NCBI GenBank assembly: GCA_005223375.1
Contig: RXOD01004519.1
Span: forward strand, 1-21,098
DNA length: 21,098 bases
Reading direction: 5' to 3'
Source: Amoebophrya sp. AT5.2
Taxonomy: Eukaryota; Sar; Dinophyceae; Syndiniales; Amoebophryaceae
Both the position numbers and the translations under genes were made by a program. Under the pieces are notes generated by a model. It was not told where the DNA came from and made no database searches. It saw only the letters and a program-made list of their open reading frames with translations. Positions 1-6,599 of the stretch are shown here, one piece after another; within the stretch, counting starts at the first letter, position 1; the number at the start of each line of letters is the position of its first letter.

Positions 1-167
1 TGCGCCGCAGCCTCAGGGTCGTGGGGGTGCGCTGAGGCGCGGGACTTGAGCGCACGGACCTTGCGGAGGTATGCCTCGACATTGAACGCCGATTTCTGGG
101 TCTTGGTAAACTCCTCGAATTCTTGCTGTGCTCTTCCGCGTTCCGCTACAACCCGGCTGCGCATCAT
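1..167 (-). CDS. N-terminal part of an unknown protein, cut by the window edge
   Basis: An open frame starts at two adjacent ATG codons (165-167 and 162-164), has an in-frame TAA just upstream, and runs off the window at base 1. It encodes about 55 residues, rich in charged helix formers (...QQEFEEFTKTQKSAFNVEAY..., then LRKVRALKSR), and looks coding. I do not recognise a family. The first ATG lies inside a 24-base direct repeat whose other copy holds the stop codon of the DUF4386-like gene upstream, so the two genes are only about 40 bases apart. A GCGCAG at the start could instead be a splice acceptor, which would make this an internal exon. Confidence 0.45.
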   Translation of the reverse strand, partial: MMRSRVVAERGRAQQEFEEFTKTQKSAFNVEAYLRKVRALKSRASAHPHDPEAAA

Positions 168-217
168 TTCAGTTTTTTAGCGCATTTGTGTTTATCATTT
201 CAGTTTTTTAGCGCATT
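163..217. repeat. Two identical 24-base direct repeats, 31-base period
   Basis: Bases 163-186 and 194-217 are identical over 24 bases (ATCATTTCAG...GCGCATT) with a 7-base spacer. The right copy contains the TAA stop of the DUF4386-like gene on the minus strand. The left copy contains the ATG of the next open frame. It is a perfect local duplication across a very short intergenic gap. Confidence 0.9.
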
Positions 218-1029
218 GCCAGCGAATTCTGTCCCACTTTGTGCAAGTATGGCATCACAAGCAAAGTGCTGCCCAAAACCAGTTCAAAGACTCCTCCTGG
301 AATACAGCAGCACATCCCGATGGATGACATTGCAGTCGGTGCGTTGTTAATAGCGGCAGATTCTTTAGTTCTACCCCTCTCCACTTGCGACCATTGCGCC
401 ATGTAGTCCACCGCAGTTCCCGCACCCAACAGCGAGTAGCCAAACACGCCGACGACGCCGAAACGCCCCCAGACACCCCGCAGTACGAGACAGAACGGAA
501 CCGAGCCGACCGCGAGAGCCAGCATGGACACCGAATAGAGAAGGAAACTAACCGACTGGTAGGAATTCACCGCCACAACATCACGCTTTTCCGCCGCCGC
601 CCGCAGAAAAAGCGCCCCGATCGCAAGCAGCATTGCCTCCAGCAATCTGGTGCCCAAGTACAAGGTGGCAGCTTTGCTGTGTCCGGTCTGCTCGAGCCAA
701 TCTCGCACCAGCCAAGCGAGACCGCCCACCGCAGCCGAGTTGAGAAGAAGAAGGAGTAGGCCACAATTCGACGTGTAGTTCTCGGAGAGTGGGTCATCGG
801 AAGATTCGCTCCGCGCGCTTTTTGAGGGTGACCTCAAAAGGCTGTCACCAGTCATGTAGCACGTGGGCGCGAGCAAGAACAAGGCCCCCATCAGTTGCGG
901 TTTGCTGCTAAGAAGCTGGCGCCGCGGTGTCGCTCCGTCGAGATCGCACCCGGCGCCGGGAACCTCCTCGGTTTGGATGACAGGGCGGTACAAAGACATG
1001 TTGCGACGATGAGATCTGCAAGGAACCAA
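208..1029 (-). CDS. DUF4386-like multi-pass membrane protein
   Basis: A single open frame of 273 residues. Hydrophobic segments lie near residues 46-64, 88-108, 124-143, 157-180, 188-208 and 243-260. The order and wording match the DUF4386 family as I know it: an early LMGALFLLAPTCYMTG segment, LYLGTRLLEAMLLAIGALFL in the middle, VGSVPFCLVLRGVWGRFGVV, and a terminal PGGVFELVLGSTLLV that matches the family's PGG-hFELhhG ending. The function of DUF4386 proteins is not known; they are integral membrane proteins, mostly bacterial. The start could be residue 1 (1029) or Met11 (999), both before the first membrane segment. No intron is needed. The next gene on the same strand begins about 40 bases past the stop. 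The family call rests on remembered pattern only. Confidence 0.6.
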   Translation of the reverse strand: MVPCRSHRRNMSLYRPVIQTEEVPGAGCDLDGATPRRQLLSSKPQLMGALFLLAPTCYMTGDSLLRSPSKSARSESSDDPLSENYTSNCGLLLLLLNSAAVGGLAWLVRDWLEQTGHSKAATLYLGTRLLEAMLLAIGALFLRAAAEKRDVVAVNSYQSVSFLLYSVSMLALAVGSVPFCLVLRGVWGRFGVVGVFGYSLLGAGTAVDYMAQWSQVERGRTKESAAINNAPTAMSSIGMCCCIPGGVFELVLGSTLLVMPYLHKVGQNSLAMR

Positions 1030-1305
1030 GTATGCGTGAGCACTACGTCGATTCGTTTTAATTTTTTGTTTAAAGTCATCTCATGGCATCGCGTGTGTTG
1101 CAGGGGAATACCGCCGGCCGCTGAGCCTCTCGCGCGGGAGAAAGTTTGGGCGGACACATTACGCATAGATTGACAATCTCTGGCTCTGTGCGCTGTAGAC
1201 AGAGCGAAGAACTTACGAAAGGTGCCCCAGGAAAAATTCAACAAAAAGTATCTGCGCGCGCGGAGTACAGCGGCGCCATTCATTTGTCGGTCGTTGCGTT
1301 TTCCA

Positions 1306-2118
1306 TCACCAGTTTGCCAGGTCAAAGAAGTCATCCGTCTCTGCCATGCCATTTTTTCCATGGGGTCGGCCACAGCTCTGTTCTTGTTGCGCCATCCAAG
1401 CATCATCAAGCTCGTCCAGGAGGTTTCTGGGTTGCTCCACACCCCCCGAAGTGCCTTGTCGAAGGTGTTCTTCCGAAATGATTTGTTTTGCTCCCTCCCC
1501 CCGGGAGGGCATCGGCCAGGGCGGCTTTTCATGCGCTTGTCCACCTCTTTTTTCCTCGCCCTTCCACGCCGCCTGCACCACCTGTCGCCATTTCTCGTAC
1601 GCCAGTGGGCAGAACCAGCGTTTCTCCTCGTACCGCTGCCGCATCAAGGTACGCAGCTCTGCGTCACTCAACGCCTCCATGCGATTCATAGTGGGACAAG
1701 CGTCCCCGTTTCCACCGTTTGCACCGTGGTAGATCTCCGCGACCGCCTTGTTCCCCGGGACCATTGCTGCGACCTCGTCCGGGCCCCAGAGGTAAGTGCC
1801 GGTCAAGCCCTTTACCTTGCTCACGTGGGTCCCCAGTCCGCGGTGTATGGAGGCGCAGCGAACGCAGACGAAGGACCCGAGAGAGACGACCGCCCATTGC
1901 AGGGGCTGGTGGTTCTTGCTGTCCTGGCGACCGTTGCCATCAACGTCCTCTCCCGTCGAAGATGCGCCGCCGACTGTCGCAGGGGACCCGGCGCCACAAT
2001 CTGCGCACTGGGAGTTTTCGGGCCGCTTCCGCAGTAGCTTGAGGCGGGCCAAAGTCTGCTTCTCATCACGCTCGATTTCGGCCTTGGGAAAAGCGTTGCC
2101 CAGCTTGGACGTCCACAT
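1306..2118 (-). CDS. ArfGAP-domain protein, SMAP-like
   Basis: A GTPase-activating protein for Arf-family small GTPases, acting on membrane traffic. The ArfGAP zinc finger is clear: CADCG, then the W-A-x-V-x-L-G-x-F segment (WAVVSLGSF), CVRC and IHRGLGTHVSKVKGL with the catalytic arginine in HR. A SMAP-like tail follows (LRTLMRQRYEEKRWFCP). In known ArfGAPs the two Cys pairs are 16 residues apart; here they are about 43 apart because of a Gly/Ser/Asp-rich insert (from SPATVGG to SKNHQP). I found no GT-AG pair that would remove the insert in frame, so it is probably translated. I chose the ATG at 2118 (MWTSKLGNAFP, 270 residues); an upstream in-frame ATG at 2169 would add 17 AT-rich-coded residues. 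The C-terminus is acidic and aromatic (DDFFDLANW). One exon. Confidence 0.88.
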   Translation of the reverse strand: MWTSKLGNAFPKAEIERDEKQTLARLKLLRKRPENSQCADCGAGSPATVGGASSTGEDVDGNGRQDSKNHQPLQWAVVSLGSFVCVRCASIHRGLGTHVSKVKGLTGTYLWGPDEVAAMVPGNKAVAEIYHGANGGNGDACPTMNRMEALSDAELRTLMRQRYEEKRWFCPLAYEKWRQVVQAAWKGEEKRGGQAHEKPPWPMPSRGEGAKQIISEEHLRQGTSGGVEQPRNLLDELDDAWMAQQEQSCGRPHGKNGMAETDDFFDLANW

Positions 2119-2713
2119 ATTTTTTATCGACGTGGCAAAATATACGAGGTTGATTTTTAGATAGCGCACGCACAGGTGCGGATGTTCAGCTTCCAGCAGC
2201 TCTATAAATGCCTTTGCACGTCGATAAAAAGCGTGTAAATTCCTACTATATCAAATCAATCAACTGTCGGGCAGGGGCCTGTGTTTCAGGGGGAGAAGCC
2301 GGATTGTTTCGAAAGTCGTCCATGCTTCACGAGGGCAATACGAATTAATAGCCGACTTTCGAGCTTTGATTGTTGCTGCGCCAGGACAAGTAGGTACCGA
2401 CCGACCACGATTCACTCAGTTGTTGCACGAGGCGAAGACCCGGGGCAACAGATGCGGACACCTACACGTGCAAAAACAGACTCTGTCGTCCATACAATTC
2501 ATTCTTTCATCTGAACGTCGGCATCGGTCGATGGATTCCTTTGCGCCGCAAAACCTGAGAAGAACCGCTACTCATTTACTTTCTTTCATGATATTAGCAA
2601 GCCTATTCACTGCGTGTCAAACGGTGAACTCCGTCTTCCGTCGGTCGAGCAAATGCATCGACCGAGCGTCGGAGTCCGAGCCGCAAGGCGCAACACCATA
2701 GCTGATGTATGAT
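2119..2713. other. Intergenic region between BBS8 stop and ArfGAP start
   Basis: About 595 bases, more AT-rich than the genes. It must hold the BBS8 3' end and the ArfGAP 5' region. Plus-strand open frames at 2281-2514 and 2366-2701 show no recognisable domain and poor coding character, so I do not call them. A TATAAA occurs on the plus strand near 2203, the wrong strand for the ArfGAP gene. No RNA gene was seen. Confidence 0.6.
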
Positions 2714-4786
2714 CTACAGTGTCGAGAAGTGCGTCTTCAGTTGCTTCAGCAGCTCCTTGGACTCGATGTGGTCCGGGTATGCCGCTAGCGCCTTGTTTGC
2801 ATACTCGAAGCTGTCTCGGAACTCGCCCAGCTTGAATGCGAGGAGCCCGAAGTTGAACGCCGGCTCGAAGAGAAAGGAGCCCAGCCCGATGGCGCTTTTG
2901 AAGTGCTCCTGCGCCTGTTCGATGTTGCCCTTGCGCAGCTCCAGGACGCCCAGGTTGTTGAACGACTCCGCGTGGTTGGGGTCCACGGAGACAGAAATGC
3001 GAAACGACTGGTACGCGAGCCCAAGGTCGCCGACCCCCACCGCCACGTGCCCAATGTTGTACCAAACGTCCGCCATGTTGGAGTCGTCCGCCAACAACAG
3101 CGCCCGCTCGAAACAGGAAAGGCAGAGGTCGTACTGATGATCGATTCGATGGTTATGAAATCTTCGACGTATCTCCACGGAAAAGAGTAGTCCCACAACC
3201 ATTGATTCTGGTGGAGCCGTAATTGGGGGCCATCGATCCATGCGGATCGATCGATGGACGCAGGAGCCACCCTTTAGTTGTTTTTCTGCTCTCTAAGTCT
3301 AGGGCTGAACCCTTTCTTCTTTATCATATACAACGATCTCCATGGATAGCAAATCTTCTACCTGCCCTGAGTAGAAGCAGCACAGTCCTAGGTTGTTCCA
3401 GAGTTCCACGCTTTTTTGCTGCCCGGTTTGCAGCAGCCTGCGGTAGAAGCGGAGCGCGACCTCCGGCTGGTCGGTGTAGAAGTGGTGGCTGGCCAGGCAA
3501 GAGATGGCCTCTGCGTCGATGCTGTCGTACTTCAAAACCTGTTTGTAGATCTGCACGCCCTGCACACATTGCGCCAGCTGGTCGTGCGTGCGCGCCAGCC
3601 CGAGCAGGAGCCCGGTGTCGCCCGGAAACCGCTCGCTCGCGGTGCGGTATTGTTCCAGCGCCACGTTCGGTTGGTCGAGCTTCAAAAACACCTTGGCCAG
3701 CTCCAGGTGCGTCTCCGCGAACTCCTGGTCGCGCAGCGCGGAGTAAAACTGCCGCTTGGCGTCCTCCAGCAAACCCAGCTGGAAGTAGCACTTGCCGAGC
3801 CGCGCCTTCCACCACCTGGTGCGAACCGGTCCACGTCAACATTTTTATTTTTTGACGAACCAGCCGCTGAAGTAGATAGAAGAAGCCGTATTGGTTTCAT
3901 CATTCAAGTTGTACCAGTCCTTGAACTCGGCTGCCTGCGTCGCCTCCGCGCAGAGCTCCAGTGCTCGCTTCGGGTTTCGCGCGACGTACAGGAGCCACTC
4001 GCACAGGACTTTGGCGAGGGCGGGCTTTTTCGCGAACCGTTGCAGGTTGAGCTGCTCTGGTATTATGAACTCCTTCGTGTTCGCCTGGGAGAGGGAAGCG
4101 GTGCCTAAGCGCACCAGCCGCCCCAGGCTGGTCAGCGGCCGAGCGCTCGACCCCGGACGCGTCGCCCCCATCGCAGTTGCGAGCTCTGTCGGGAAGAAGA
4201 AGAAGCGATCGTATTTGTATTTCAGTATGGATCGGGGACGTGATGAAGGTTGAAAATGTGTTGAAAAGAAATAAAAACTACGACGTCGCATAGGAACCGT
4301 TCCTCCCGCTGCTGCTCGTGGCTCTGCTCGTGCCTGCGCGTGCGAATCCCGTGAGCGGGCGGCCGGACTGGGAGACGGGTCTTATCACGGGCGACGGCCC
4401 GCTCCCGCCGACGCTTGTACCCACGTTCCGGAGGCTGGTTCCGGGACGGGGAGCCGTGGCCATGGCGTGGTCGTCCATCACTAGGTCGCCGAGGCCCTCC
4501 TCATCCATCTCCAGGTCGTCCAGGTAGTCCTTCCGCACCATCGCCCGGCACTTTAAAAACCATACCTGGAGGGGGGGCGTCGGGATGGGGGATGATTTGA
4601 TTGTTGAAGACGACCACTGAGTCATGATGTATTCATGCGCCGAGAACGGAAAATAAAGCGTGCTACCGCTTCGTCCCTCGGGTTCTGCTGGAGCAAGTCA
4701 GTGCATATGTCGATGCACTCTTCCCAGCGATGGAGACGGAAGCGCTGCAGCGCCACGTAGTAGGGATTCAAACGCTGCTCGCCCAT
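2714..4786 (-). CDS. TTC8: BBS8 / tetratricopeptide repeat protein 8, five exons
   Basis: A BBSome subunit; the BBSome is the coat-like complex that moves membrane proteins in and out of cilia or flagella. Exons: 4786-4667, 4565-4298, 4185-3915, 3815-3362, 3133-2714, all GT-AG, closing in frame to 510 residues, close to human TTC8. Family landmarks occur in order: NPYYVALQRFRLHRW, DDHAMATAPRPGTSL, SGRPLTGF, LVRLGTASL, EFKDWWWKARLGKCY (spliced across exons 3 and 4), DQPEVALRFYRRLLQTG, LWNNLGLCCFYSGQ, ADVWYNIGHVAVGVGD and a last TPR ending LKQLKTHFSTL. The repeats are TPR helices. I start at Met 4786 because it matches the family N-terminus. An in-frame ATG at 5017 would add 77 residues with no resemblance to the family. 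Intron sizes are 101, 112, 99 and 228 bases. Confidence 0.93.
3134..3361 (-). other. BBS8 intron 4 with an internal palindrome
   Basis: A 228-base GT-AG intron (CAG|GTAGAA ... CATCAG|TACGAC), the longest in the gene. It contains an inverted repeat at 3230-3257 (CCATCGATCC, 4-base spacer, GGATCGATCGATGG). An imperfect outer arm pair (GGTGGAGCC and GGAGCCACC) flanks it. The intron could fold into a hairpin centred near 3242. Confidence 0.7.
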
Positions 4787-5769
4787 GCTTCTCTTCTGCC
4801 CACGCTGGTGCTCGAAAGTATGGCGCTCCTGCGCAGCTCCAGCGTCGTTAGTCGGCAGGCAAACGGGGGGGTGCTTCCTACCGCTCTGCCCAGAGCTTGG
4901 CCCACCTCTCTGCCCTGATAGGACCGTCTCAAACTCGTCTGCCCCAAACTTGGCTTTCACGTCCGCTGCTCGTGCTCCTCCGTCGCACCGTGAGATTAAT
5001 TCCGAAAAAAGCTCCACGTCGTCGCTCTGCGCCCATGCACGATCTCCTTGCCGCGCGAGGGAACCAACTGCCGCCAGTTTGACTTTTCAATCAAAGGAAG
5101 CGATGGAGCAAATAACTGTCGGCGAACGGCTCGTTGTTATGTAGTTCGCTGTACCAACATGCGTGCACAATCTCAAAAACAAAAATATTTGAGTAGCGCA
5201 AGGAGCCTAAGCAACACAGCTCTGTCTCTCGAGACATTTTTGCCATTTTGAAAGCGACGGTGGGAGGCGCGACGGCCAAGGGGTCCGAAAGGTTTTTGTA
5301 GTCGTTGCGCGCTCCTGCGTGTCATTACAATTACTTTGTCCCTCATTCTTCGTCCCTCACGGCATAGGACGCCTTCAGCCGACCGACGCTTCCCTCCGTC
5401 AGGTGGTCCTCCTACTTTTTTCAGTGCTGGCGTATTCAGTGGTTTTTCGCCTGCCCAGTGCTCAGCATGAACAAGGCGAGCTGAGAGGGTTTGATGATAC
5501 GGCGTCGTAAATCGATTTGAGTGGTCGGCTGATCGATTGCTAGGAACATGTGTCTATGGAGTCTGGATTAGATGGGCGCATCTACTACAACTACAACAAG
5601 CCATGGACAGACGCATGAATTCAACTTCTGGATGAAAAGTCTTTGGTCTCATACGGCTTCTCGGTCTCGTGTCTCATCTTCCTACTGTGTACTACACATA
5701 TGATATGAAGTAGAAGCGAGTCCGAGTCGTGTTGAGCGGCGCTCTGCGTACTTTCGTCTGCCCTACAAA
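4787..5769. other. Intergenic region upstream of BBS8
   Basis: About 980 bases between the BBS8 start and the decayed ankyrin remnant of the next gene. The part next to BBS8 (to 5017) is open in the BBS8 frame and could be 5' coding or untranslated sequence. The rest has only short open frames without recognisable domains. No RNA gene, terminator or transposon end was recognised. Confidence 0.5.
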
Positions 5770-5942
5770 GCCTCCATGAACCGCTTCATTTCACCGGCCG
5801 GAGCTTGACCTGCAAAAACCTCTGGACCTTCGAGAGCCGCGGAGGTTTGTTCGCGGGCCTCCTACGTGTTGCACTCTTGCAGGGCAGTCAAGGCACCAGT
5901 CGCAGAGCTTCTTGATCTTCATCCCCCGCCTGTTTTTGTATT
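5770..5942 (-). pseudogene. Decayed distal half of the copy-1 ankyrin-like exon
   Basis: Read on the minus strand from 5942, this stretch gives YKNRRGMKIKKLCDWC...AR. It lines up with YKNKWGNNIKDQCDWW...AR in the intact last exon of copy 2 (about 10100-10030). Nucleotide similarity continues to a TTTTGCAG block and a GAAGCGG block, but with length changes that break the frame, and a stop follows. The near half of the same exon is at 6594-6711, on the other side of a 657-base insert. I read this as a leftover piece of the original C-terminus. A spliced use of it as a final exon is possible but not supported. Confidence 0.6.
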
Positions 5943-6599
5943 AAGGATATCCCCTTTTGTTTGATGTGCCGAGGATGTTACCGAGCACACCATGTTCACG
6001 CTCACTCACTTCATCAGCCACATGCTCTCGGTGCGGAACTCGATAACTCGCGCCGGATCGGAATGTGCGTGTTTGGGCTTGGGGTTGTCTCCAGACTGTT
6101 CATGTTCGTCCCCACGGCGGAAGAAATCGGCCGCCTTCCAGCGCTCCCGGAGGAGGGGACTGCCACCAGAACTCAGAACTGGTCGAACTGCTGCCAGTTC
6201 AAGCTTCTGCTCCATCTTGCGCTTGAGCCTTCCGCTTGAACTGCTGCCGCTTGAGCGTTCCAGAACTGCCACGCCTGCCGCCTTTTTCGTTTTTGCTTCT
6301 CGCCCGCTGGGCACTCGTGGCAATACCGGCAGTTCACGCCTTGCGCGCAACCGCCCTCCCGGTGCACAAACGCGCACGGCTTGCACACGCCGAACTTGTG
6401 GTACTTGGAGCCGGCGGATTCTGGTGTGAGGATGGGGGATTGGTGTGATGCTGAAAAAGAGAAAGTGAATGAAAAAATGCGGTCAGTCAAGCCAGGTAGA
6501 AGATCAAAATACTCAGTGGAGTGCCGTTGTCTCCGATACCCAGTGGATCTGCGTGTTCCGCCACTGGCATGCAAATCGCGCCATCTGTACTATTGTATT
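5936..6599. mobile_element. 657-base insert with 7-base flanking direct repeats, carrying a CCCH finger
   Basis: TTGTATT (AATACAA on the minus strand) occurs at 5936-5942 and 6593-6599, exactly where the ankyrin-like reading of copy 1 breaks off and resumes relative to copy 2. Removing the segment plus one repeat restores a GADLKYK-like junction matching copy 2's GADLNYK. This is the pattern of an insertion with a target-site duplication. No terminal inverted repeats and no transposase were seen. The insert contains the last part of exon 3 of copy 1, an intron and the whole CCCH exon. A deletion in copy 2 between 7-base repeats would look the same, but copy 2's clean reading argues for insertion. 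Confidence 0.55.
6173..6420 (-). other. CCCH zinc finger exon of copy 1
   Basis: The exon follows a pyrimidine-rich tract and CACACCAG. It encodes SAGSKYHKFGVCKPC, then a finger with spacing C-x8-C-x5-C-x3-H (CAFVHREGGC, CAQGVNC, CRYCH), then ECPAGEKQKRKRRQ. Such fingers usually bind RNA, and this wording is one I associate with alveolate proteins. It joins exon 3 in phase 1 (CTG G|GTATC ... CCAG|AA TCC), giving DPLESAGSKYHK. The tail after the finger is Gln/Ala/Ser-rich and stops at 6173. It could also belong to a separate short transcript. Confidence 0.7.

Noticed and set aside
1222..2037. Long plus-strand open frame of 271 codons
   Set aside because: It is antisense to the ArfGAP gene, Arg/Pro/Cys-rich and without domains. 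A shadow in G+C-rich coding DNA.
2281..2701. Plus-strand open frames in the ArfGAP-BBS8 gap
   Set aside because: No domain, no good start context, mixed composition, and opposite to the strand of all other genes.
4787..5017. 77-residue N-terminal extension of BBS8 from the ATG at 5017
   Set aside because: Not found in the family; starting at 4786 gives the usual TTC8 length and N-terminus. It may be untranslated.
5992..6429. Plus-strand 145-codon frame opposite the CCCH exon
   Set aside because: Ser/Arg/Leu-rich shadow of the CCCH exon, whose zinc-finger residues are clear on the minus strand.
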